From contig CAUJNA010000191.1 in assembly GCA_963377175.1 (NCBI GenBank), forward strand, positions 180,545 through 244,544: DNA of 64,000 nt. The letters are read 5' to 3'. Every line of letters starts with the position of its first letter. Within the stretch, counting starts at the first letter, position 1. Below are positions 33,513 through 43,425 of this stretch, piece by piece. The notes beneath the pieces were generated by a model. It was not told where the DNA came from, made no database searches, and worked only from the letters and a program-made list of their open reading frames with translations. The DNA is from Effrenium voratum. Its lineage: Eukaryota; Sar; Dinophyceae; Suessiales; Symbiodiniaceae. A program made the translations under genes and the position numbers.

Positions 33513-33580
33513 TTAACATGGAACCTGGCAGGGGGGTCCCGTTTCCTTTCAAAGGGACCCCCTGTGAGATTCCATGTTAA
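33513..33580. repeat. Imperfect 27-bp inverted repeat (hairpin)
   Basis: TTAACATGGAACCTGGCAGG (33513-33540 arm, ending GGGGTCCC) pairs with GGGACCCCCTGTGAG..CCATGTTAA (33554-33580) around a 13-nt loop. Only a few mismatches occur in the arms. It could be a solo foldback element. Confidence 0.8.
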
Positions 33581-33599
33581 CGGGCGGGGCAAATATAAA

Positions 33600-33895
33600 C
33601 ACAGAAGTGATTCTCGTGTTGGTTTCTTATTGGTCCCCTCCAAAAAAGAAGAAAAACACAAACAAATGGGGACCTCTCTCCCCAAAACAATAATCATGTT
33701 GGTTTTCTCTTATTGGTTTCTTCTTGGTCCCCCTCCAAACCAAAATCACAGACCAATGGGGGCTCAGAGACCTCTCCGCCCAAAAAACAGAATAACGTTG
33801 GTTCTCTGGTTGGCTCCCCCCCCCCAACAAAAAACAAAAAACATAATAATGTTAGTCATGTTGGTTTGCTTTTGTTGGTTTCCCCTTGGAGAACC
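33600..33895. repeat. Degenerate 70-100 bp tandem repeat
   Basis: Units contain TTATTGGTTTC, TTGGTCCCCCTCCAAA, GACCTCTC, a CAAAAAACA-type A-rich patch and ATGTTGGTTT, repeated about four times with drift. Confidence 0.6.
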
Positions 33896-33919
33896 GGAAA
33901 AAAGCGCGGCTGCGGGCAG

Positions 33920-34009
33920 GTTTTCCCGCTGAGGCCCCAGGCCTGGTCCGCCAAGCTCACGGCCCGGCCGGTGGCCGCCAACGGCGGCCTCTTCGAGCTG
34001 AGAGAGGCA
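33920..34009 (+). CDS. Candidate exon beside a G-rich tract
   Basis: The acceptor GCTGCGGGCAG (33919) and the donor GAGGCA|GTTGGG (34010) enclose 30 codons in phase 0: VFPLRPQAWSAKLTARPVAA and NGGLFELREA. Codon third positions are strongly G/C. Unknown protein. The downstream intron starts with a G-run tract. Confidence 0.55.
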
Positions 34010-34035
34010 GTTGGGGTTGGAGGCAGTGAGGTGCC

Positions 34036-34190
34036 CATGGTGGGGGGGGGGGTGGTTTTGGGGGGTGGGGGGTGGGGTTGGGTGGTTTGAGAGGTGGGGT
34101 GTGGGGGGGTGGTTGGGGGTTGGGGGGGTGGTGGTTGGGTGGGGTGTGTGTGGGTGGTGTGTGTGCGTGTGGTTGGGGGAGGTGGTGGGT
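34036..34190 (+). repeat. G/T-rich tract with many G-runs
   Basis: More than a dozen runs of three to nine G are separated by single T or short TGGTT spacers, and the tract changes to GTGTGTG near 34145. The + strand (the coding strand of the exon just upstream) could form G-quadruplexes. Confidence 0.85.
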
Positions 34191-34537
34191 TTCTTGCTTT
34201 AGCCCAATGAAGGCCTTGATGGTTTTCTTGGCGACCTCTCAGCAAAAACCAGCCCTCGGCCTTCAAGCAAACTCTTGGCCGCCGTTAGCCAAGCCTAAGC
34301 CAACCTCAATCCCACCGCGAACACACCCTGAGCAAGTTATTTCGCAAACCTGCAATGAAACCTGTTGCCGCCATGACCTTAATTGCTCCTGCCAACGAAA
34401 CCCGAAGCACGCCCTCGACTAAACCCACCCTCAACCGGTAACCCAACCGTAGCTCCCTTGAGAAGTGGGTTGCGGTGAGAGCAGATGACATGCTTACCAG
34501 ATTCTGAAACGCGGGTACCACTTTGAAAACCAGGCAG

Positions 34538-34640
34538 AAAAGCGCAAATCGCGTCAAGCGGAAGGTCGCTGTGGATGGTTCCTGTGCACAGCTGCAGACG
34601 GCCTGTGGCCTCAACGTGCGCGCATCGAAGCTCAACCCGG
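34538..34640 (+). CDS. Exon with a canonical donor, unknown protein
   Basis: The acceptor AAAACCAGGCAG (34537) and the perfect donor CCCGG|GTGAGTAC (34641) bound a frame reading KSANRVKRKVAVDGSCAQLQ and TACGLNVRASKLNP. It enters in phase 0 and leaves in phase 1. A second frame is also open, but its third positions are less G/C-biased. The basic start and Cys pair are noted; no family is recognised. Confidence 0.6.
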
Positions 34641-35179
34641 GTGAGTACAAGTTCGCCAGAGTGAAGGATCACCCCAAAACAGGAAGTACCTCCTTGTACT
34701 TGACCAGGAATTCATATAAGTTAGATTTTCAAATATAATGCCTGCAAGTTGTGTTTTCGCTACTTGCGAGTTGCGTAAACTAGTTTTCGCAGTTTAGGGT
34801 ACATGAACAAGCGTGTTGACAATCTATGGCAATGGGGCTGTGTGCTTGGTCCTTGCAGGCGTGGTAAGGCCAGCAAATCACGCAGTTGTTCACAGTTGAC
34901 TAGTCCGCAACATTTTGATCAAGCGCTTGTCGCAGGGCCATGATTCAAACGAAGTCAGACTTGCAGGAATATGGGTTCCAAGCACATTTTGCAGAAGTAG
35001 AAATGGGTCCCTCTGGCGTGAGGGAAGGCACAGAAGACTAAGCGTTATTGCACCTGTCAGAATTGCAATTGGAGGCATGCAGGGTCGTCAAATCTTTTTC
35101 AGCAAATGCGTATTTTTGCAAGCTGCCAAAGCGATGTAATTTGCATAACAGACCAGCTGAGGTCTTTTTCTCGCCGAAG

Positions 35180-35270
35180 CCTGAGAAAACGGCAGATGCG
35201 ATTGCCAAGGCGTGCGGCATCAACAGACTCCCCCTTCACCTCCCTAGCAGGGTGGGCTGTATTACTTGCT
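35180..35270 (+). CDS. Possible short exon
   Basis: TCTTTTTCTCGCCGAAG is a good acceptor, followed by PEKTADAIAKACGINRLP. The donor is uncertain. Low confidence because of its length. Confidence 0.3.
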
Positions 35271-35559
35271 GCTTATGGCCATCCCTGAGCAGCACGCTGG
35301 AGAAAGCCGCATTGTTTGCTTTGTTCAGAAGTTTTCACAGTTGAAGGCACGCCACGACGCACGTAAGTGCCTAGAGGGGCATAGCGTGACCCCTTACGTT
35401 TGTTTTCTTACGCACACTATTTGAACAAGGCATGAAGCAGCATCCCATTGTCAGCAGCGAAAGGGCTTCCCAGTTGCTTCGCAGGTGATCTCTAGGCGCC
35501 TGACAAGCGACGAGTCGGGAGCTTGAAGTTGGTGCCACTCATGTCACGTGTTTGTCGCT

Positions 35560-35705
35560 CAGGCCCGATGTGGAGTGTGTCATTTCATGACGTGACGGGC
35601 GATGTACAGCCTGCCCATAGGTCTCGCAAGGACGCGATGGCAGCTCGAAGAAACATGCGGCGGTTCTACTTGGGCAGGCTCAGCGGCCTTTGCCAGCTGC
35701 AGTGA
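35560..35705 (+). CDS. Possible exon, Arg-rich
   Basis: The + frame reads FHDVTGDVQPAHRSRKDAMA and ARRNMRRFYLGRLSGLCQLQ before a stop at 35703. Composition is coding-like. The start is undefined; no domain is recognised. Confidence 0.35.
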
Positions 35706-35892
35706 CGCTAGGCTTCCTAGACGCAAGCAACGGCAAGGGTAAGACGCCATGCTTTGGACAGTTTTGTGGCTTTGAGCTCTTTGGCTGCTCATTGACAAGC
35801 CTTCTTACGAAACCTGCAGGTGATGGGTTGGTTGCAGGGCACGTTGGGGTTTTCCTCCGGTTTCATCCATTGCCCGATGCTGATTGCTTCAG

Positions 35893-36030
35893 GAAACGAA
35901 GCAAGCACAGTGCCAATACCTCCAGGATCTTAAAGCCTGGGATGGAACCTGCCAGGGCAAGGGCAGGCCGCATTGAGGGAACCAGCGAGCCTCACATTGG
36001 TTTGCCATTGTTTGATGGAAATGTGATCTG
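35893..36030 (+). CDS. Candidate terminal exon
   Basis: The acceptor GATTGCTTCAG (35892) opens a frame reading KRSKHSANTSRILKPGMEPA and RARAGRIEGTSEPHIGLPLF, with a stop at 36029. It is preceded by a pyrimidine-containing stretch. Function unknown. Confidence 0.4.
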
Positions 36031-36650
36031 ACTCCTTCGCAAAGCACTCACAGCCAGCAACCTACTCATTGCATTTCTTATCCATCAGCTTCTCGCTCTG
36101 TATGAGCGATGTGACGCCTCGGCCGAGCCAGCACGAGGCATGGTGTATGCGGCTGAGGGTTGATTGTTATTTTCCGCCAGATGTTTGTGTAGAAGGCAGG
36201 CATTGGAGCGCATACCGTGCCAGTGCCATGTATACTGAAGTTCACCTCATGGAGCTTCCCCCCGTGCAATTCAAACAAAAGGACAAAGTCATCTTTCAGG
36301 GCACCCCGTTGCAGAATCCTCCTTGTTCTTGGCCTGAATGGGGTTGATGCCAACATTTTCTGCGGCCATTTCCACATCTCATCGATAACGCATAAATCAA
36401 CCACACCACCATTGATCTCGTAGGCATTCCTTCAGAGGTAGGAACCTGACGTATTGGTGCATTTGTGCACGGCCGGCAATCCTGCAGATGTCTCCCTTAG
36501 ATTCAATTTACCTAGAACGAGCCTAGTGCAAGTCCTTGTGGGGTCAGTGCCAAGCTACGCCTTTGAACCGCCGAAAGAAGTTGCTAACACACTCTCAGCC
36601 AATGCAAACGGTTTGGCCTTCTAGTTTCCCCTTTTTGATCCACTTGAAAG

Positions 36651-36853
36651 TCAGAACCTCAAAAGTTTGACCTTGGTTTCTGGGTCCTTTGGGCAACTGA
36701 GCTGCTGTTCTATAAACTTTTTGACATTTTCTGTCTTCAGCGCAGATGTTACCCGATCTGCGGCATTCCGCATCTCGCAGAGCGACTCGTGGCCATTGAC
36801 GCACAGGGTGCCAGGTCCCAATTGGTTTTGGGCCGAGCGCTTCAGGCGCAGGG
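36651..36853 (-). CDS. Minus-strand exon, unknown protein
   Basis: Reading the minus strand, CCTCACTCCCTTACACTCCTCCAG is a strong polypyrimidine acceptor ending at 36854. The exon then reads LRLKRSAQNQLGPGTLCVNG, HESLCEMRNAADRVTSALKT and ENVKKFIEQQLSCPKDPETK, and stops at 36651. A donor TTGAG|GTTCTG before the stop is also possible, and the sequence beyond it (LTFKWIKKGKLEGQT in another frame) is conserved in the repeat copy near 24.3 kb. This is the best exon on the minus strand in a window otherwise dominated by + exons. No family is recognised. Confidence 0.55.
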
Positions 36854-36879
36854 CTGGAGGAGTGTAAGGGAGTGAGGTG

Positions 36880-38157
36880 CTCAGGTCATTGCAGTGACAT
36901 CCCTGATCAGAAGTGATGTTGAATGTCAAGTGTGCATGCCTGCCATATTTCCACTTCCGGCAAGCAAATGCAAATGCAGCCAGTTGGCCTGGCTTGGCAA
37001 TGATTCAGAATGATTAGGCGGGACTGGCAATGGGCAAGCACCAGTAGAAATGCCGCAGGGGGCCGTGGGGTTTGATGAAGCGGACCCACCGGCTTGTTTG
37101 TATCAGTTTGATGCATTTTCGGCTCAAGCTTACGGGTCGGCGGGCTGCAAAACTTTAAGGGCACTAGTCACCCGATGTGACTAAAAGGAAGGTGGCGCGG
37201 TTTCGAGTCATCTCAAAAGTTTATAAGAGCCATCATGACTGCTGCTGGCAACATGTTATCCAATGCCCGCGGCCATTGCATACTTATTGCCTGGCCGGGA
37301 GGCTCAGTGATCCGAAGCTCCACGTGTGTGGACGTATTGGGAACGCAGTTGCGCACAAATGTGTTTGCAGAATCTTCATGGCATGCTGGCACGGCTGGGT
37401 ATCTTGACTTCCGGATTTGGGGCAAGCATGGCAGACATTGGCAAACAATGTGTTGCTCATTGTAGCCTTAAGATTTGCAACGCTCTGGGCTACAACCCCA
37501 GCTGTGCTGATCATGCACAAATGCAAGCGACCCCGTGCACTTCGCAACTGACGCAGCTCTGTGCCGCAATGTAGCTTTCTTCAAGAAGGGTTTCACTTTG
37601 ACTTCTCCGAACTATCAGAGGCTTTCAGGAAATGCAAATTCGTCTTGGCAATGAGACATGAAACAGCGACATTTTCCGGACAGGCGAAGAAAGCTTGTAA
37701 ATATCTTGCCCACGTGCATGGGTCAGAAGCGTCCTTTCGCAGAGATGGGGGCAACAGCGTCCAGCCGCCACATAGAGCTTGAGCCGCTGGAGACTTGGCT
37801 GCCAGCGGCTGTTACCTGCACCCCCTGGCTCTCCCTGGGTTGTCATGTCCATATGATTTACGTAATGTGGCTGATTGATTGCAGAGACTGCAGAATTTGA
37901 GCTAGCCGCAGGGATCCCGGCTGCGAGATAGGAGTGGCATACATGAGTCACAGCTAGAGATGCGCTGAGGATGAATCCTGCCTCACAGAGGAGGACGGGA
38001 AGTTGAGCATTTTGAGCTCGTGCCTGTCAAGTTGCCCACTTTGGTAACCTCCCGTTGGTTGGAGGGGTGGACTTGATGTATTGACTTACAAGCATGGTCT
38101 CGTGAAATGAAGGGACCCCGGGCTCTGCCGGGACTCCGACGGGTGAGTTTCCCGCAG
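36880..38157. other. Competing frames, no firm gene
   Basis: Frames at 37177-37407, 37235-37465 and 37326-37574 on + and 37284-37547 on - overlap one another with similar plausibility. No strong acceptor/donor pairs were found. Nothing is recognised. Confidence 0.3.
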
Positions 38158-38296
38158 ACCCGCTGCGCGGAAGGAGCGCTCGTTGTCCCCGCTCTTCTGC
38201 GAGATTCTGGTGGTCGTTTGGCAGCACAAGAAGCTCCTGGGAGGGCAGAAGCACTTCCCGGACCGGCCGACTCTCAGGCTCGACAGCTTAATTTAA
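38158..38296 (+). CDS. Candidate exon, unknown protein
   Basis: After GAGTTTCCCGCAG (38157) the frame RKERSLSPLFCEILVVVWQH, KKLLGGQKHFPDRPTLRLDS, LI* is the most protein-like of the three open + frames, with a hydrophobic segment followed by a basic one. It ends in TAA at 38294. The upstream GTGAGT only 15 nt before cannot be a normal intron start for this acceptor. Confidence 0.45.
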
Positions 38297-38459
38297 CTGG
38301 CGATGAATGAGGATATTGCAAATATTTCTTGGCACCACTGCTAGACCTATGCCAAAACATGTGTTACAATCAACTGATACGAATGTGCTTGCACTATGTG
38401 ATGGCTTTGCATCACCTACATACTGTTTTCGCATTCGTGTTTAGTTTGACCCAGCAAAT

Positions 38460-38661
38460 TTTGAAACGGGCAACTGGGCGCGAGGCACAAAGTCAAGAAG
38501 GAGGAGTTCTGTTCGGGCTACACGGATTTCGAGCCCTGCGGTGGCAAGCCAGTTCAGACTCGAGGGTGCAGGAGTCCAACATTAAGCGGTGTGAGAAAGC
38601 CCACCCATGGTTCATGGAACCTGTTGATGTAAAGGACGCCTGGAGCACAAACTCAGCTTGA
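38460..38661 (+). CDS. Possible exon(s) with a frame switch
   Basis: From about 38503 one frame reads EEFCSGYTDFEPCGGKPVQT. From about 38569 another reads QESNIKRCEKAHPWFMEPVD and VKDAWSTNSA. Each half looks coding but they are in different frames. Either a boundary is missed or the locus is a broken copy. Confidence 0.3.
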
Positions 38662-38730
38662 TCATCGCTTGATTGATTTGATTGTAGGTTTCGCCTTCAG
38701 GCATATTGGTCTCTTTAATTGCACCGTCAG

Positions 38731-38978
38731 GTTTTGATAGGCGGTATCAACATCACAGATTTGCTTGGGTCTTGCTGTGGCAGAGCGGATCTTCACATCG
38801 CGCTAGCAGCAGGGGTGCTGAGGTACGTGTACATGACAGTGCTGGGCCTTGCTAAGCTCCATTCGCTTGTCGAGGAGCCACAGGTTTGTTGCCGAACCTG
38901 TCTGCACAGCTGTGACAGGAAGATTGAGCAGTGGCTTCAACGGCCATACGTTTCGGAATGCTTCGCATAGTTGCACAG
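38731..38978 (+). CDS. Two-exon segment with matching phases
   Basis: Exon 38731-38822 follows GCACCGTCAG, reads VLIGGINITDLLGSCCGRAD and LHIALAAGVL plus AG, and ends at the strong donor GAG|GTACGTGT. Exon 38884-38978 follows GAGCCACAG, completes Arg and reads FVAEPVCTAVTGRLSSGFNG and HTFRNASHSCT to a possible donor ACAG|GTTCCG. The intron is only 61 nt. The first exon is well supported, the second less so because a minus-strand frame is also open there. No family is recognised. Confidence 0.55.
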
Positions 38979-39671
38979 GTTCCGTGATGGTTTGCTCCAA
39001 AGTGACTCGGTGCTTCTTCAAATGTGAAAGTCGTCAGCAGAGGTTCCAGATCACTGACATTTCTTTAGCTTATGTATTGGTTGTTTAGCAGCTGCAATGA
39101 GGATGCAGATTCTCAAATGCCAAATGACAGCTTTCTGTTCTCGTCTTTGACCGGGGCGCAGCTCAGACTCCCTGCCTGGCAAGCAAAGCCTCTCTTGCGG
39201 AAACACGGGCTAAATGCCACGTAGGAGATCACCAAGTTGAACAACGGCGAGGGTTTCACTCGGAACCCGGGGGTGCAGCTGCTTGAGCGTGAGCCTGGCG
39301 TGGTTGAGTCACCTTTCGGCCCATGAAAGGTGAGCGTCCCTTGGTGGGGGTGATGTTTTAGGGGGGAAATATAGGGAGCCCTGTTGTGTGGTGCGACGTG
39401 CTCCAGTGGCTCTCCAGCAAAGCCAACTTCCAAAGAATGGCCAGGTGCCTGCGGCATGACCATGCACGGGGACCGAGAAGGGGCCAACGCAATGCTGCGC
39501 TCTGCGCCAACAGCGCTGCTGGAGGCTGGCGGGCTTGGAGGGAGGGACGTTGGGGCTAACCAGGCCCAATGCGGGGGCATGCTGGATTGAGTGGGTGCTC
39601 CTTTCTTGCGGCTGAAGCTTCATTTTCAGCCGTTTGCCTCAGAGCTGTAACTCGTCTCTAAATATCTCTAC

Positions 39672-39971
39672 ATGGTGGGGTATCTCCAGAATGGCTTTCC
39701 TTTGGAGTCCCTTAAGCCAACAACAGAGAAGAAAAAGGTACCCTCAACCAAAGACTCAAGACCCCAACCGCGGATGGCGAGCGAGACTCAGGCCTTTCAG
39801 GCGGCCAAAGCCTCTGGGCGCTTCCTGGACTTCTTCAGGCACAAGTCATCGAGTCATCGAGTCTTTCGTTTGATTGCTTCTCAGCCAGCCAACGCTCTTA
39901 GCACTTTGAAGGTTGAGGCTCTGAAGGCATTTTGTGGGCATGCCAACCGACTGCTGGCTTTTCGCCACTGA
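39672..39971 (+). CDS. Open frame of about 99 codons, unknown
   Basis: An ATG-initiated frame (MVGYLQNGFPLESLKPTTEK) continues KKVPSTKDSRPQPRMASETQ and AFQAAKASGRFLDFFRHKSS to TGA at 39969. The Lys/Ser/Pro-rich linker and then helix-like text look genuine. It could be a complete small protein or an exon. A TCATCGAG duplication lies at 39846-39862. Confidence 0.4.
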   Translation: MVGYLQNGFPLESLKPTTEKKKVPSTKDSRPQPRMASETQAFQAAKASGRFLDFFRHKSSSHRVFRLIASQPANALSTLKVEALKAFCGHANRLLAFRH

Positions 39972-40050
39972 GTCGTAGCGTGCGCCCTATCTGCTGCTGG
40001 CTTTCACCACAGAGTCGTTTGTGTGTGTTCGCTATCCACTGGATCCATGG

Positions 40051-40287
40051 TCAGCTGCGAGGCAAGCCTTCGATCGCCAGGCGGATCCTTGTTTGGAGGC
40101 GGGAATCGGCACTTACCGTGGCCGCGCTAAGTTGCGAGACGTCCAAATCGAAGTCATCTAAAGCAGGCTCATTGTCAGTAAGCATGAGGCTTTTCCAGTA
40201 TTTTGTTAAGCACGCGTAGGGTTGCCGCTCCTCGCTGTTTGTTGTCACACATTTGTAGGGCTTTTGTGGGGAAAGAGACCCATCCAT
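40051..40287 (-). CDS. Possible minus-strand exon, acidic
   Basis: The minus frame reads LMLTDNEPALDDFDLDVSQL and SAATVSADSRLQTRIRLAIE before a stop at 40051. The acidic then basic composition is more protein-like than the + frame over the same bases. A second minus frame at 40245-40478 (FEQLLEFISAHIWGTQ) lies just upstream in transcription direction. Splice sites are not fixed. Confidence 0.35.
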   Translation of the reverse strand: MDGSLSPQKPYKCVTTNSEERQPYACLTKYWKSLMLTDNEPALDDFDLDVSQLSAATVSADSRLQTRIRLAIEGLPRS

Positions 40288-41276
40288 TTGTACAAACCCG
40301 ATAAGGATATGACTCTATGGCAAAACTCGTGTGCGTAGACTAAATATAGAACAGAGTCAGAAAGTATTACTTTCTGCGTACCCCAGATGTGGGCTGAGAT
40401 AAATTCCAAGAGTTGTTCAAAATTACTGCTCTGTGGTTTCGAAGCGTTTGGCAGCATGAACCCCCTGTACGCAGGCATGGCCCCGCTTTTTGGGTGCGTT
40501 CTTTGTTTTCATGCTACTCCCAACTGTAGAAGTCGTTGCGTTTGGTATTGGCGGAGTGCTTTATGTGTAATACGCATAGACAACGCCACGGTGTGCTACA
40601 CAGAGAAACACCAATGCTTAACATTGGCACCCACAGACAACCACCTATCATAAACAAGATTTTGCGACCATCCCAAAAGTAGGCTAATCGCAGTGGCACA
40701 CTTGGAAAAGTCCACCTTCAACATGGTTTTCTAAGCAGGTTGCCTCGATCAAGTTGAGGCCTTTTGGCTAATACCATCGACACCTTCGCTGGCTTTCTGT
40801 GTTGGTTGCAGCAGTGAAGTTGATGTCTTCTGGGAAGGCCAATCGCATTGGCGCAGGAAAATAAAAAGCACGCAGACAAACACTTTCCCTCAACAACATT
40901 GCCTTGCCAGCGGTGTCCCACTGACAATAGAGCACAGACTGGCGTGGTCATACCTTCTATCAAACTAAATTCATATTGGAGTTGCAAAGGAAAACCCCGC
41001 GAGCTGCTTGGCAAAGGCCCCTGTCCAGCTGCTTGGTTCGTATTTCACTGAGCCCAAAATGCCTCCGGACTTCGTGGATGGTTTCTCTAGGCCCGGTGTC
41101 TTTTTTTTGTCAGAGTCTGCTTGGAGTGAAGCCACGCAAAAAAAGGGTATGTCTTATTGTGTGAGGGTACTTATTTTTTTCCCGGGTGGTTTAAAAGGGA
41201 CGCCAAAAGGAAAGCAACACTTTTTGAAGTCCCCGGTTTCTCTCGTAGGGCCGTACCTCGCGGCTCTTACACTTCC

Positions 41277-41390
41277 TGGAGTCCCATCGACTCACCTCCA
41301 CCTCGGCGGCTCCATGGGAGGATCTGGGAGTTGCGGGAGTTGCGCGGGCCGGGGGTGGGGCGCAAAATCGAGGAAGCAATGCTCCGAGGT
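41277..41390 (+). CDS. Candidate exon with a GTAAAG donor
   Basis: The + frame reads SPIDSPPPRRLHGRIWELRE and LRGPGVGRKIEEAMLRG, and ends at CGAGGT|GTAAAGTATG. Acceptor not certain. Function unknown. Confidence 0.4.
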
Positions 41391-41519
41391 GTAAAGTATG
41401 CGCAAAATGTGCTTTTGCATAGGACACATAAGCAGTTTTTAGGGAGGTTTGAAGGGATTCTAGCACGGATTGCAGTCTGCTGGTGTCAGAGTTATGACCA
41501 GACGGGCTCAGACAGGAGA

Positions 41520-42000
41520 GGTTTTAGCGGAACAAAAAAAACTCACAAAAATCTCAGAAACAACTCAGCCAAGAGACTCAACTGAAAACACAGACTCAAA
41601 CAATACACCAAAAATACACAGCAGGAGACTCGAAAAAAGCACAAGAAACATACAGCAGGAGACTTAAAAAAAAACACAGCAGGAGACTCAAACAAAACAC
41701 ACAAAAAACAGCGTGCTTTGTTTGTGTGGCTTGACACAATACCACTGGCCGCCTTGCTGCATTCTAGGTTGTAGGTAGGGAGGAGGTGTCCACTCGTGCT
41801 TGGGAGTGGATTGAGTTGTTTTTGAGTTTTGTGAGTTTTTTTGGTGTTTTGTTGGTTCGTGTAACTTGTGATGTGAATTGCTGCTTGAGTTATTTTTGAT
41901 TTTTCTTTTGACTTTCTTTTTTTGAGTCTTCCCAGACTCAGACTATTTCAGATTGAATTTTTCGGATTGGGTTTCTTTTGATTTTTTTTTGTTTTTGCAA
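41520..42000. repeat. A-rich repeat facing a T-rich complement
   Basis: ACACAGCAGGAGACTC-A(n) occurs about four times at 41615-41700 in an A-rich block (41520-41710). A T-rich block with TTTTTGAGTTTTGTGAGTTTT words (41810-42000) is roughly its reverse complement, giving an imperfect foldback with a spacer of about 100 bp. Confidence 0.65.
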
Positions 42001-42516
42001 ATTCCTGGATTTGCGGCCTGTGTGGGCGAGATCAGGTCTTAATGTCAGAGATTGTTTCAGAATATATCCAGCATAGATTTAGTCTATTTGGTACACTTCT
42101 AGAAGTTTCAGCATGTGGTTTGGTCATTCCTTTCGCACTTCTAGTATATCTCCTTAGCAAAATGGCTGTCCGATCTGGCTTCTAGTCTGCGGTGTATGTT
42201 CAACATACATCATGCTTTCTGATTCTAGCACTTATCTAAAGCACATGTCTATTTGGCGGAGCTTGATTGTAATTCTAGCTCGGTTCTAATCATGGCTAGC
42301 ATATGGTTATCATAATTTGAGCATGCGAAACCACAATTCGAACATCGTAGCAAATCCGTTTGCCACTAGTTGAAGATATTGCCCAGCGCTACTTGAACAC
42401 GGAAAAAGCACGCGCTCGGGAGTCGCTTTGTAGGCACATACATATATTTGGAGGTTGCCCCAGGGCTTCCCCGAAGATCACTGGTCGGGCGCACACGCTC
42501 ACACTCTCATGTCCAG

Positions 42517-42681
42517 GATGTATCATTGCGACCTCTTGCGGCAGATGCAGCTATCAAAGATGTAGCTGCTCAGTGGCAGCTGGGTCGTTTTGCTTGTTTT
42601 GCAAGGGGTGACTTGCCTGAAACACCGGAGGACCTAAGGGGCCTTGGCTGTCTGAGCCAGACAGGCCGTGTGCGGAAGTAA
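42517..42681 (+). CDS. Candidate exon, unknown protein
   Basis: The acceptor CACACTCTCATGTCCAG (42516) opens a phase-0 frame reading DVSLRPLAADAAIKDVAAQW, QLGRFACFARGDLPETPEDL and RGLGCLSQTGR, with a stop at 42679. Upstream, 42369-42430 (VEDIAQRYLNTEKARARESL) may be a preceding exon. No family is recognised. Confidence 0.5.
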   Translation, partial: DVSLRPLAADAAIKDVAAQWQLGRFACFARGDLPETPEDLRGLGCLSQTGRVRK

Positions 42682-43036
42682 CGCATGCAGCGGCATCCCC
42701 TAGGCTGGGGAGCACCTCCGCGTCTTCGGCAACGAGTGCACCTGGCAGTGGTCCAGGCAGCGCGAGATGTCTTATGAGGAGGCCCAGCGCGCCAGGCGCG
42801 CGAGTCGCGTCGGCGCGAAAGCACGGCGCGTGCCGCGCGGAGTAGTTTGGCCGGAGGCGTAGGTTTGCAAAGCTGGGCCCAAACTTTGAATGCATATTGA
42901 GGCCGTGCGACTGGGGCCCAATGCAATTTGTATGATTTGCCTCCCACCTGGCACTTCGTGGAAGCTTCTGGCAAACGCAGGTCGAACCTGGTGTGTGTGT
43001 GTGTGTTTTAGTTTGCTCCGCAAGCACGCGTGCCAG

Positions 43037-43190
43037 GTTCAGCGGCGATGATGCGGCGGCAGAAGACTTTGCTCGTCTCTTCAATGCCGAGAGCTTCAGC
43101 AGAGCCATGCGGGCGCGTGGCGTAGTGCGCCGCCGCGCCGCGGCACGGTGGGAGGCCCACGCCGAGCCGAGGGCTTTGTATCTTTCTGAG
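43037..43190 (+). CDS. Exon, Ala/Arg-rich, unknown protein
   Basis: After GCACGCGTGCCAG (43036) the frame reads FSGDDAAAEDFARLFNAESF, SRAMRARGVVRRRAAARWEA and HAEPRALYLSEISG. Strong G/C third positions. The upstream intron ends in a (GT)n run. The donor is not fixed. Function unknown. Confidence 0.55.
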
Positions 43191-43319
43191 ATCTCCGGCA
43201 GAGGTTGCGGTGTCAGTGGCATGAAAGAAATGTGCAACTTTAGTGGCATGGTTTTCTCCAAGCCCTCCTGCGCCCTGCATGGAGACATATGGAGACCACT
43301 TGTCAGCAAGCCCTCATTC

Positions 43320-43425
43320 AACGTTTCTCAACCCCGGATCGCATCACGCTTCCCAAAACGATTCAAATTCGAATGGGCAGGCGCAAGTGGAAGACGGCAG
43401 CTGGAGCCCCTACGATGACGAGGCG
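43320..43425 (+). CDS. Possible exon, Asn/Gln/Ser-rich
   Basis: The + frame reads NPGSHHASQNDSNSNGQAQV and EDGSWSPYDDEAG before GGCGG|GGTTTTG. Hydrophilic, low-complexity but not repetitive. It may belong with the 43037 exon. Confidence 0.4.

Noticed and set aside
38143..38157. 15-nt intron GTGAGTTTCCCGCAG
   Set aside because: It has a perfect donor and acceptor but is far too short to be spliced, even compared with the 34-74 nt candidates here.
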